From: UBA1429 sp964482225
GTDB lineage: Bacteria > Chloroflexota > Anaerolineae > UBA1429
Length of the DNA: 64,000 nt
Direction: 5' to 3'
NCBI GenBank assembly: GCA_964482225.1
Contig: CAYZWT010000013.1
Span: 1 to 64,000, forward strand
A model generated the notes under the pieces. It was not told the DNA's origin, did not search any database, and saw nothing but the letters and a program-made list of their open reading frames with translations. The position numbers and the translations under genes are program-made. This document shows positions 52,187 through 60,236 of this stretch, piece after piece; positions within the stretch are counted from its first letter, which is position 1, and each line of letters opens with the position of its first letter.

Positions 52187-52279
52187 GATATCATCTCCTT
52201 GCTTCGAGAGTAGGGCAATGGACAACGTAGAGCCAGATTGTACGTCATCGCGCGCCCAAAGGAAACCGGAAGGGGCGGG

Positions 52280-54097
52280 TTACGCCCCGTTCACCAGCGC
52301 GTCCAGCCGCTCCACCAGCGCGGCCAGGTCGTCGAATGCGACCTGGATCGGGGCGGCGGTGGCCATATCCACGCCCGCCCGCCGGAGCGCGTCCAGCGGG
52401 TAAACCGAGTTGCCCGCCTTGAGGAACTCGAGATAGGCCGCGACCTCGGCGGGGCCGCCGTTGGTGATGCGCTCCGCCAACGCATGGGCCGCCGAGATGC
52501 CGGTGGTGTATTGGTACACGTAAAAGTTGTAATACAGATGGGTGTGGAACTCGGCCCAGATGATGCCCACGCGGTCGTGATCCATCTCCACCTGGCCGCC
52601 ATAGCCCTCGGCAAAGAGCGTCGCCATCAGGTCAATCAGGCCATCGGCGGTGAGGGGCTCGCCCCGCTCCACCCGCTCGTGGATCTCGAGCTCAAAGCGC
52701 GCCAGGGTAGGCATAAGGAAGAAATATCGGTAATAGTTGGCCATCGCCTCTTCGATCAGCCCGATCTGAAAGGCGGGCTCGGGCTTGGTGGCCAGGAGGT
52801 GCTGGCGCACCAGGGCCTGGTTCAGGTTGGAGGCCACCTCGGCCACAAAGATCGTGTAATCGGCATAGATGATCGGCTGGGTCTCCCACGAGAGGTAGGA
52901 GTGCATCGAGTGGCCCAGCTCGTGGGCCAGGGTGCTCAGGCTGAACAAGTCATCGCCATAGCTCATCAGGATCATGGGCGCCGTGCCGGGCGCGCCCGTG
53001 GAAAAGGCCCCCGCCGTCTTGCCCTGGTTGGGGTACACATCCACCCAGCGCTCCTGCAACAGGCCGCGCCGCGCCTGGGCCAGGTACGCCTCGCCCAGGG
53101 GGGCCAGGCCCTCCAGCACCCACTCTACCGACTGGTCATAAGAGACGCCGGGCTTGTCGGCCCGTAGGGGCGCCTGCAGGTCATAGGGGTGCAGCGTCTC
53201 ATAGCCCAGGGCGCGGCGACGCACATCCCAGTAGCGGTGCCAGATGGGCAGGTTGCGCCGGAAGGTATCCACCACGTTGTGAAACACCTCGGTGGGCACA
53301 AAGTTGGGCGCTAGGGCCGCCTCCAGCGACGAGCCATAGCGCCGCGCCCGCGCCATGAACACATCCTGCTTGACGCCGGTCATCATACAGGCGGCCATGG
53401 TGTTCTTGTGGGCCAGGTGCGCATCGGCATAGGACTCAAAGCCGGTGCGCCGCAGCTCGCGATCCGGGTTGACCTCCAGCGCCTCGAATGTGCCCTGGGC
53501 CACGGGCTGCTCGGGCGCAGCGGGGTCTGTGGGCTTGGCCGGGGCAAAGGTCAGGTCGGCATTGGCCAACACACCGTGGATGCCAACGGCCGTGCGAAAG
53601 GGATCGGTGAGCTCGCCCAGCAGCGACTCGACCTCTGGCGAACGCACGTGCGCGGCCCGGCGGGCCAGCGAGTCGAAATAGTGGCCATAGCGGGCCAGAG
53701 CGGGCTCCTCCGCCGCCCAGCGCTGGAGCGTCTCGGCGCCGACCTGGAGCAACTCGGGCTCGGCAAAGGCCAGCGCGCCCTGGGCCTGGGCGATCAGCCC
53801 GATAGAGCGGGCATTCTTGCCCGCCGCCACCTGATCGGTGGTGTCCACGGCATAGGCGCTATGGGCATAGACATGGATCTTGCCCAAGAGGTACCTGACG
53901 CGCTCTAGCCGCGCCAGAAACGCGGCGGCCACTGCAGGCCCCTCGGAGAGATGGCCCTCCTGGGCCTGCATCTCGGGCAGCATGGCCTGGACGGCGGCCA
54001 TATCGGCCTCCCAGGCGGCATCGTCGGCATAGATGGCGGCCAGATCCCACTTGAACTGGTCTTGAATCTGATCGCGGGTCGGCAATTGGGTAGGCAT
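52280..54097 (-). CDS. pepF: oligoendopeptidase F paralogue (M3B)
   Basis: The 605-residue protein is colinear with the PepF encoded downstream. The zinc site is STLAHELGHSMHSYL and the ligand Glu is in IFVAEVASNLNQALV; FSTGAPGTAPMILMSYGDD and YYNFYVYQYTTGISAA match the same positions. The two are clearly diverged, so the duplication is old and substrate preferences may differ. AAGAGGT precedes ATG 54097. A promoter lies at 54185-54213, and the two pepF genes are probably cotranscribed. Confidence 0.92.
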   Translation of the reverse strand: MPTQLPTRDQIQDQFKWDLAAIYADDAAWEADMAAVQAMLPEMQAQEGHLSEGPAVAAAFLARLERVRYLLGKIHVYAHSAYAVDTTDQVAAGKNARSIGLIAQAQGALAFAEPELLQVGAETLQRWAAEEPALARYGHYFDSLARRAAHVRSPEVESLLGELTDPFRTAVGIHGVLANADLTFAPAKPTDPAAPEQPVAQGTFEALEVNPDRELRRTGFESYADAHLAHKNTMAACMMTGVKQDVFMARARRYGSSLEAALAPNFVPTEVFHNVVDTFRRNLPIWHRYWDVRRRALGYETLHPYDLQAPLRADKPGVSYDQSVEWVLEGLAPLGEAYLAQARRGLLQERWVDVYPNQGKTAGAFSTGAPGTAPMILMSYGDDLFSLSTLAHELGHSMHSYLSWETQPIIYADYTIFVAEVASNLNQALVRQHLLATKPEPAFQIGLIEEAMANYYRYFFLMPTLARFELEIHERVERGEPLTADGLIDLMATLFAEGYGGQVEMDHDRVGIIWAEFHTHLYYNFYVYQYTTGISAAHALAERITNGGPAEVAAYLEFLKAGNSVYPLDALRRAGVDMATAAPIQVAFDDLAALVERLDALVNGA

Positions 54098-54184
54098 GAT
54101 ACCTCTTTTCCGAGAGACAGTAGATGATAGATAACAGACGATAGCAATCGCCTGTCATCGGAAAGGCCCAGCGTAACGAGGGGT

Positions 54185-54213
54185 ACAATAGCACCATCGC
54201 AGAGAAAAGGCAA
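54185..54213 (-). promoter_or_regulatory. sigma-70 promoter of the tandem pepF genes
   Basis: On the minus strand TTGCCT and TATTGT are separated by 17 bases, 88 bases before ATG 54097. Confidence 0.5.
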
Positions 54214-54230
54214 CCGGAGGCAAGCGCTGC

Positions 54231-54770
54231 CTAGCGCCGATCCAGCAGGGGATAGCCTTCGGCGTACCACGCCCCATAGCCGCCGATCAGGTCCATGACG
54301 TTGGTATAGCCCCGCCCGGCCAGAAACCTGGCCGCAGCCTGGCTCACGTTGCCGCTGCGACAATAGAGCACAAGGGGAGCCCCCCGCTCGGGCAGTTCAG
54401 ACAGCCGGTCGGCCAACCGATCTGCCGGGATGTACAGATCGGTGCCGGGGATCTCCCACTCGTACAGGGTGTGGACGTGCACCAGGGTGATGTCGGTTCG
54501 CTGCATCAGCTCGGCAAGCTCCCGCGCCGTGATGCGTGCAAACCCATCGGCGTTCTGGGGCGGCCCCACCAGAGGTGCGTGAGCCCCCTCGGCTCCTACA
54601 GGCGCCCCCACATCCATCGGCGTCGGGGTATCCGATCCCAAGGGCTCTACTGGCGATGCGGGCGCCGAGGCCAGGGTCGGCGACGCTACGCCGGCCGCCG
54701 AGGGCCCGCAGCCCGCCAGCAACAGCGCGACCAGGGAGAGCAACAACAGGGAGCGAGACTTGCCGTTCAT
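54231..54770 (-). CDS. rhodanese-domain lipoprotein
   Basis: A 179-residue precursor with signal peptide and lipobox (LVALLLAGC, Cys about 21), a Ser/Pro/Thr-rich linker (25-65) and a rhodanese domain (about 75-175). LVLYCRSGNVSQAAARFLAGRGYTNVMDLIGGYGAW has the active-site Cys in the CRSGN loop. It should act outside the cytoplasmic membrane in sulfur transfer or thiol handling. ATG 54770 is the best start: it gives a normal signal peptide, whereas a longer form from 54863 puts 31 polar residues first. The ribosome site is weak. Confidence 0.85.
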   Translation of the reverse strand: MNGKSRSLLLLSLVALLLAGCGPSAAGVASPTLASAPASPVEPLGSDTPTPMDVGAPVGAEGAHAPLVGPPQNADGFARITARELAELMQRTDITLVHVHTLYEWEIPGTDLYIPADRLADRLSELPERGAPLVLYCRSGNVSQAAARFLAGRGYTNVMDLIGGYGAWYAEGYPLLDRR

Positions 54771-55094
54771 CCTGGCATCACTCTTTCGCCTCTGCTCTCG
54801 GAGGGGTGCGCATGCAGTAGTTGCCGATTCTCCGACCCTTATAGACCACGCTGTTCTCACCATCGGGCTCCCATCCGTATCGTCTCGCTCTCAACCTGCG
54901 TATCCATCGCTACGTTGCTTTTCCATTCCTCCTGGCCGTCAACCCTAGCACAGCCGCAAGGCTGGGTCAAAATCCCTCGGGTTGTCGAGAGCTTGCTCTG
55001 GTTGGCGGGCGAGACGCCAGCCCCCCAGATGCGGCCGGTTTGCGCGCTATGAACGCATCCCCAGGTCTATGCAGTCGCCAGTTCCGCCACACGC
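54771..55094. other. intergenic stretch with one degenerate REP palindrome
   Basis: GGCGGGCGAGACGCCAGCC at 55004-55022 is a REP palindrome with one arm mutated. I see no gene or RNA in the rest. It separates the divergent rhodanese and ABC transporter genes. Confidence 0.5.
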
Positions 55095-55123
55095 TTGACC
55101 GCGCTGCCTGCCCCGCGTATCCT
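55095..55123 (+). promoter_or_regulatory. sigma-70 promoter of the ABC exporter gene
   Basis: TTGACC and TATCCT with a 17-base spacer, ending 45 bases before ATG 55169. Confidence 0.6.
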
Positions 55124-55168
55124 GAACGCGCCGGCAAGCGAATGCTCCCGATGCAAAGGAGTAGCAGC

Positions 55169-57085
55169 ATGGGTTTCCGTGGCGGTATGCGCGGACTGAT
55201 CGGCGCCCCAGACGAAAGGCCCAAGATCACCTGGCGCCTGCTCGTGCGGGTGCTGCACTATGCCCGCCCCTATCGCCTCTTGATCGTCGCGATGTTGCTG
55301 CTGATCCTCGCCCACACCGGCCTGAGCTTGCTGACCCCGCTGATCCTGCGCGACCTGATTGACAGGACGATCCCCGGCGGCGACCTGACGCGCCTGGCGT
55401 GGATGGCCCTGGCGCTCTTGGCGATCCCGGCCCTGGATAGCGGCATCAATGTCGCCCAGCGACAGGTGAGCGCCCGCGTGGGCGAGGGCGTCATCTATGA
55501 CCTGCGGGTGGCGCTGTATGCCAGCCTGCAACGCATGTCACTGCGCTTTTTCACCAATACCAGGGTCGGCGAATTGATGAGCCGCCTGAACAACGACGTG
55601 CGGGGGGCCCAAAACGCCATCAGCAGCACGACAGTGGGCATCATCACTCAGATCGTCCGCGCCGCCGCTGTCCTGGGCGTTATGTTGACTCTTGAGTGGC
55701 GCCTCACGGTGATCAGCGTCGTCATCCTGCCGCTCTTTATCCTGGCGGCGCGCCTACTGGGCCGGCGCCTGCGCGACATGGCCCGCGAGCAGATGGAAGC
55801 CACGGCGCAGATGAACGCCATGATGAACGAGACCCTGAATATCGGCGGCGCCCTGCTGGTCAAGCTCTTTGGCCGCCGCGAGCTGGAGATCGAGCGTTTT
55901 GGCTTGCGCGCTGCTGAGGTGCGCGACCTGGGCGTGCGGCGGGCGCTGCTGGGGTCGGTGTTCGGCGCCATTATCGGGCTGATCAGCGCCGTGGGCACGG
56001 CGTTCATCTATGGCTTGGGCGGCTACCTGGTCATCGGGGGCGCGTTTACCGTGGGCACCATCGTGGCCTTTGGGGCCTACCTGGGCAACCTGTACGGCTC
56101 GCTCCAGGGACTATCCAATGCGCCCGTCGAGTTTGCTACCTCGATGGTCTCCTTCGAGCGCGTCTTTGAGGTCATAGACCTGCCTGTGGACCTGCCCGAA
56201 AAGCCGGACGCGGCCACGCTGCGGGATATCCGGGGCGAGCTCGTGTTTGATGACGTGACCTTTGCCTACGAAACGGGCGATGAGGCGCTGCTGAGCGATG
56301 TGCGCCGCTATGGCAGCATGGACAACGTGGTGGCCGCCCTCTCGGGGGCGCAGGCGCCTGGGGAGGCCAGGCAGGCCGAGCCGCGCAGCCAGGCCCGTAG
56401 CCTGGCGCTGGAGCAGGTCAGCTTTCGCGCGGCCCCCGGCCAACTGGTGGCCTTGGTGGGCCCCAGCGGCGCGGGCAAGACCACCCTCACCTACCTGATC
56501 CCCCGCCTCTATGACCCCAGCGCCGGCAGCATCCGCATTGACGGCCACGATCTGCGCGATCTCACCCTCGCGTCGCTCTCGGAGCAGATCGGGATGGTCA
56601 CCCAAGAGACCTACCTGTTCCACGATACCATCCGCACCAACCTGCAATACGCGCGCCTGGATGCCGCCCAAGAGGAGTTGGAGGCTGCCTGCCGGGTGGC
56701 CAATATCCACGATTTCATCCACGCCCTGCCCGATGGCTATGACACCATCGTCGGCGAGCGCGGCTATCGCCTGAGCGGCGGCGAAAAGCAGCGCCTGGCC
56801 CTGGCGCGGGTGATCCTCAAGAACCCCCGCATCCTGGTGCTGGACGAGGCCACCAGCAGCCTGGATAGCGAGTCCGAGGCGTTGATCCAGGATGCGCTGG
56901 GCAAAGTGATGGCCCAGCGCACCAGCGTGGTCATCGCCCACCGGCTCAGCACCATTCTGGCCGCCGACCTGATCCTGGTCATAGATCGGGGCAGGATCGT
57001 CGAACGTGGCAACCACGAGACCTTGCTGGCCCAGGGCGGCCTCTATGCCAATCTGTACCAGACCCAGTATCGCAAGGGGCAATGA
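55169..57085 (+). CDS. ABC exporter, fused membrane and ATPase domains
   Basis: A 638-residue half-transporter with six membrane helices (about 40-330) and an ATPase domain. Walker A GPSGAGKTT, signature LSGGEKQR, Walker B ILVLDEATSSLD and the His switch IAHRLST are intact. Between the first strand of the ATPase (ELVFDDVTFAYETGDEALL) and the usual VSFRAAPGQLVALVG there is an insertion of about 40 residues rich in Ala, Arg and Gln. It should dimerise and export lipid, peptide or drug substrates. AAGGAG lies 7 bases before ATG 55169. It has no adjacent partner gene, so a homodimer is likely. Confidence 0.9.
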   Translation: MGFRGGMRGLIGAPDERPKITWRLLVRVLHYARPYRLLIVAMLLLILAHTGLSLLTPLILRDLIDRTIPGGDLTRLAWMALALLAIPALDSGINVAQRQVSARVGEGVIYDLRVALYASLQRMSLRFFTNTRVGELMSRLNNDVRGAQNAISSTTVGIITQIVRAAAVLGVMLTLEWRLTVISVVILPLFILAARLLGRRLRDMAREQMEATAQMNAMMNETLNIGGALLVKLFGRRELEIERFGLRAAEVRDLGVRRALLGSVFGAIIGLISAVGTAFIYGLGGYLVIGGAFTVGTIVAFGAYLGNLYGSLQGLSNAPVEFATSMVSFERVFEVIDLPVDLPEKPDAATLRDIRGELVFDDVTFAYETGDEALLSDVRRYGSMDNVVAALSGAQAPGEARQAEPRSQARSLALEQVSFRAAPGQLVALVGPSGAGKTTLTYLIPRLYDPSAGSIRIDGHDLRDLTLASLSEQIGMVTQETYLFHDTIRTNLQYARLDAAQEELEAACRVANIHDFIHALPDGYDTIVGERGYRLSGGEKQRLALARVILKNPRILVLDEATSSLDSESEALIQDALGKVMAQRTSVVIAHRLSTILAADLILVIDRGRIVERGNHETLLAQGGLYANLYQTQYRKGQ

Positions 57086-57095
57086 GGCCAACGCC

Positions 57096-58229
57096 CTACA
57101 CGTCGGCCACGCCGCCATCGGGCCAAAAGGCCCCGCGATAGTCCCGAGGCTGGTAGGGCATCTCGGCGATGGCCTCCATATTCAGCTCGACGCCCAGGCC
57201 CGGCTTGGTGGGCAGTTCTACGTACCCATCCACGATCTCTAGCGGCTCCATCAACACCCGGTCTCGCCAGGGCTGGTTCTCGGCGTATTCCAGGATGCGA
57301 AAGCCGGGCAGGCAGGCGCTCAGGTGCAGCGAGGCCGCCGTCGCCACAGGGCCGTTGGGGTTGTGGGGCGCCACCTGCACATAGTAGGTCTCGGCCATAG
57401 CCGCGATCTTGCGGCTCTCCAGCAGGCCGCCGCAGTGGCACACGTCGGGCTGGATGATGTCGGCATACTGGCCCTCCAGCAACTCGCGATAGCCCCACTT
57501 GGTGAACAGGCGCTCGCCCGTGGCCAGGGGCACGCCCGTTTCGGCGCGGGCCACCCGCTGCATGGCCTGCACATTGTCCGGCGGCACCGGCTCCTCGATG
57601 AATGCCATGTCCAACGGCTGGAGCGCCCGCATCAGGCGGATCGCCTGGCCGGGGGTGTGGCGCCCGTGGCAATCCATCCCGATCTGGACCTCAGGGCCCA
57701 CGGCCTCGCGCAGGGCGCGCACCCGCGCCACCACGGTTGCGATGCATTGGGACTCGGTGGCGAAACCCTCAAAGCCTAGGCTGCCGATCTTGAGGGCGCG
57801 CCAGCCCCGCGCCACCAGCGCCGCGCCGTTGGCGGCCAGGTCCTGGGGCGTCTGACCGCCGCAATGGGTGTAAAGCTGGATGCGATCCCGACAGGCGCCC
57901 CCCAGCAGGCGATAGACCGGCACGCCCAGCTCTTTGCCGGCAATGTCCCACAGCGCCTGCTCAATGCCGCTCAGGGCGCTCAGCAAGACGATGCCGCCGC
58001 GCCAAAAGCCATGGCGATACATGATCTGCCAGTTCTGCTCGACGCGGGTCGGGTCGCGCCCGACGATCTGGCGCGCCAGGTCGTCCACGGCGGCGCATAC
58101 CGCCTGCTCCTTGCCCTCGACGCTGGCCTCGCCCACGCCCGTGATGCCCGCGTCGGTCTGCACCCGCACAAATACCCAGGTCTGCCGCCCGCCGAATGCC
58201 AGCAGCGTGTCAATACCGGTGATCTTCAT
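57096..58229 (-). CDS. D-galactonate dehydratase-like enolase-superfamily enzyme
   Basis: A 377-residue member of the mandelate-racemase group close to DgoD. GIEQALWDIAGKELGVPVYRLLGG is the capping-domain junction; ALKIGS, IGMDCHGRHTPGQA (metal Asp plus His), FIEEPVPPDN (metal Glu), LATGERLFTKWGYRELLEGQYADIIQPDVCHCGGLLESRKIA (third Glu) and QVAPHNPNGPV (catalytic His) fit galactonate-type dehydratases. The product would be 2-keto-3-deoxygalactonate. GGGGAG precedes ATG 58229 and a promoter lies at 58265-58293. The substrate could also be another aldonate. Confidence 0.85.
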   Translation of the reverse strand: MKITGIDTLLAFGGRQTWVFVRVQTDAGITGVGEASVEGKEQAVCAAVDDLARQIVGRDPTRVEQNWQIMYRHGFWRGGIVLLSALSGIEQALWDIAGKELGVPVYRLLGGACRDRIQLYTHCGGQTPQDLAANGAALVARGWRALKIGSLGFEGFATESQCIATVVARVRALREAVGPEVQIGMDCHGRHTPGQAIRLMRALQPLDMAFIEEPVPPDNVQAMQRVARAETGVPLATGERLFTKWGYRELLEGQYADIIQPDVCHCGGLLESRKIAAMAETYYVQVAPHNPNGPVATAASLHLSACLPGFRILEYAENQPWRDRVLMEPLEIVDGYVELPTKPGLGVELNMEAIAEMPYQPRDYRGAFWPDGGVADV

Positions 58230-58264
58230 GGCTTTCTCCCCCTTTGGCCGAACAGATGGCCCTG

Positions 58265-58293
58265 CTTATAGCGCAGCGACGTCCTTGCGTCAA
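58265..58293 (-). promoter_or_regulatory. sigma-70 promoter of the DgoD-like gene
   Basis: On the minus strand TTGACG and TATAAG are separated by 17 bases, 36 bases before ATG 58229. Confidence 0.6.
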
Positions 58294-58317
58294 GGGCGAC
58301 TCGCGTGGGCGTCAAAC

Positions 58318-58589
58318 GTATCAGTTCAGAATTGGGGGGGAAAGAGGCCAACACGTTGGGGACGGCGGCCGCGAACCGTGGAGGGCGGGCGAGACGCCCG
58401 CCTTGTAGGGGCGCGGCATGCCGCGCCCCTACCATAAAAACATAGAAAAACACATTAAACACGTATGGGCAGAACTGACGCTAGACGCATGTATGCGTCC
58501 ATAGCGAGGCTGTGTGCTCACCGTTTGCAGGATATTGGCATCACTTCCTGGTCAATTAGGAACTCGTCCCCTTGAATCTGAACTGATAC
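58318..58589. mobile_element. MITE-like element, copy B (272 bp)
   Basis: The ends are GTATCAGTTCAGAATT and AATCTGAACTGATAC. Flanks CGTCAAAC and AGCCAAAC agree at 6 of 8 positions, a decayed target duplication. It is the reverse complement of copy A over most of its length but carries a different nested hairpin (58405-58432, GTAGGGGCGCGGC facing GCCGCGCCCCTAC). It also has GGCGGGCGAGACGCCCGCC and GCATGTATGC. It lies between the divergent DgoD-like and zinc-ribbon genes without disturbing their promoters. Confidence 0.85.
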
Positions 58590-58615
58590 AGCCAAACGCA
58601 GATTGGCCGCGGTGC

Positions 58616-58644
58616 TTGGCGGGGCTCGCATGGCGTGCTACACT
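58616..58644 (+). promoter_or_regulatory. sigma-70 promoter of the zinc-ribbon membrane protein gene
   Basis: TTGGCG and TACACT, spacer 17, beginning 26 bases after the MITE and ending 40 bases before ATG 58685. Confidence 0.5.
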
Positions 58645-58684
58645 ACAGCCAACCAGGAGCACAGAAGCGATCCCAGGAGGCATC

Positions 58685-59470
58685 ATGGTCAAGCGCTCGC
58701 TGTCCTGTTGGCACTGTGGCATGTCCGTCGAGGACCCGGCTGCGCGCTTTTGCCCCCATTGCGGATCGCCGCTGGTGGGCTCGCTCACGGCGTGGGAACG
58801 CTTTAGGCGGCGGCCTGCCTGGCTGCAGGCGTTGGCGCTCTTGCCCATCCTGGCGCTGGTGGGCCTGGGGCTGGCCCTGGTTGCGCCCAAGGCCGTGGAG
58901 CTGTTGCCAGGGCGCGCTGCCGCCCCCACCCAGCCGGTTGCCGTCGTTCAGACCGTCGCCCAGGAGACCGCTACGTTACCGGTCGTCGCGCCGTCCCTGG
59001 AGCCAACCATGACCCAACCCCCGGTGGAGACCGTCTCGCCCACGTTGACGCCGGAGAGCCCCACCTCGACGCCCGATCTGCCCGCGCCCACGCCTACCGA
59101 AGACCTGGACGCGGCCCTGTTGGATGCGGCCTATCGCTTTCAGGATGCCAAGGCCGCCAGCCAGCGCACCGGCGAAACCGACCAGTTGAGCCAGGACCTG
59201 ACGGGGGATGCCCTGGAGCGCCAGGTCGAGCTGGTGGAGCGCTGGCGCAACCAGGGCTGCTATTGGGAGATCTCGCTCAACGCGCCGCTGACCGTCACCA
59301 TCCTGGAGATGCGCGGCCCCGACGCGGCGCTGATCGAGGTGGCCAAGGTCGAGACGCGCCTGCTCTACTGCGACGACGAGTTGGAGAGCGAGACGCGCAA
59401 CGACGCCTATACCACCACCTATCTGATGCAGCGCATCGCGGGGCGCTGGTACACGGCAGAGCGCGAGTAG
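58685..59470 (+). CDS. zinc-ribbon membrane protein with ARC6-IMS-like domain
   Basis: A 261-residue protein: zinc ribbon (Cys 8, 11, 23, 26), one membrane segment (about 48-72), a Thr/Pro-rich linker (80-140) and a C-terminal domain (about 145-261) reading LTGDALERQVELVERWRNQGCYWEISLNAPLTVT, then AALIEVAKVETRLLY and YLMQRIAGRWYTAERE. That pattern resembles the IMS domain of ARC6 and related bacterial proteins (PF13355 type). The ribbon would be cytoplasmic and the C-terminal domain outside. It may belong to the same signalling circle as the zinc-ribbon kinases at 3-10 kb, but this is inference. AGGAGG precedes ATG 58685. Confidence 0.7.
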   Translation: MVKRSLSCWHCGMSVEDPAARFCPHCGSPLVGSLTAWERFRRRPAWLQALALLPILALVGLGLALVAPKAVELLPGRAAAPTQPVAVVQTVAQETATLPVVAPSLEPTMTQPPVETVSPTLTPESPTSTPDLPAPTPTEDLDAALLDAAYRFQDAKAASQRTGETDQLSQDLTGDALERQVELVERWRNQGCYWEISLNAPLTVTILEMRGPDAALIEVAKVETRLLYCDDELESETRNDAYTTTYLMQRIAGRWYTAERE

Positions 59471-59474
59471 GGCG

Positions 59475-60197
59475 CTACAACCCCTGGGCTGCATACATGC
59501 CGATCACGGCCAAGCCGTTGTACAGGGCATGCAGCAAGATCGGCGGCCAGAGCGAGTCGGTCGCCTGGTAGAGCCAGGCAAAGAGAGCGCCCATGAAGGC
59601 GATGGGCAGCATGACCCCTGGCACAAAGTGTACCACGCTGAAAAGAGCCGAAGAGAGCGCTATGCCGATGGGTAGACCCCAGCGGTCGCGCAGGCCCGCA
59701 AAGAGGAACCCGCGAAAGAACAGCTCCTCGGCCACCGGGGCGACGATGCCCGCCACCAGCAGCGCGATCGCCAGGCCCGACGGCCCCTCGCCAAAGAGGG
59801 GCACAATATCGGGCTGGCCTTGCAACCCGTAGCGCTCCATGACCCAGGCCCAACCCACGTTCATGGCCAGGATCGCGGCCAGGCCCAACCCGATATAGAC
59901 GGCACTGCGCAACCAGGGCGCACGCCGCAAGCCCAGGATCGCGGCCTTGGCCCCGTGCTTGTGCACGCCCCACCACCAGACCGGCGGGATCATCAGCGCC
60001 TCCAGCCCCAGCATGGCGAACCCCAGCAGCGCCTGATTCTCAGGGTTCTGCAGCTCTAGGCCCGCGAACAACGCCGCCGTTACCAACACAAACAGCCCGA
60101 CGACCATCAGCACCACCGTCGCCAGGCCCGCCAAGACCATGTCGGCCAGGCCCCAGGGGACGCCCTGTTTCGCCGGGCCAGGATTGCGATACGCCAC
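59475..60197 (-). CDS. CPBP-family intramembrane metalloprotease
   Basis: A 240-residue protein with about seven or eight membrane helices. VAEELFFRGFLFAGLRDR holds the EExxxR motif and SALFSVVHFVPG the FxxxH motif; together these make the membrane-embedded metal site of CAAX-prenyl-protease/bacteriocin-processing relatives. The target is unknown; some members give self-immunity to peptides. GTG 60197 has AGGT close upstream. It ends 4 bases from the convergent zinc-ribbon gene. Confidence 0.87.
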   Translation of the reverse strand: MAYRNPGPAKQGVPWGLADMVLAGLATVVLMVVGLFVLVTAALFAGLELQNPENQALLGFAMLGLEALMIPPVWWWGVHKHGAKAAILGLRRAPWLRSAVYIGLGLAAILAMNVGWAWVMERYGLQGQPDIVPLFGEGPSGLAIALLVAGIVAPVAEELFFRGFLFAGLRDRWGLPIGIALSSALFSVVHFVPGVMLPIAFMGALFAWLYQATDSLWPPILLHALYNGLAVIGMYAAQGL

Positions 60198-60236
60198 TCA
60201 CTACCTGCTTTCTCGTATGCGTCGTTTGGGCGCAAC

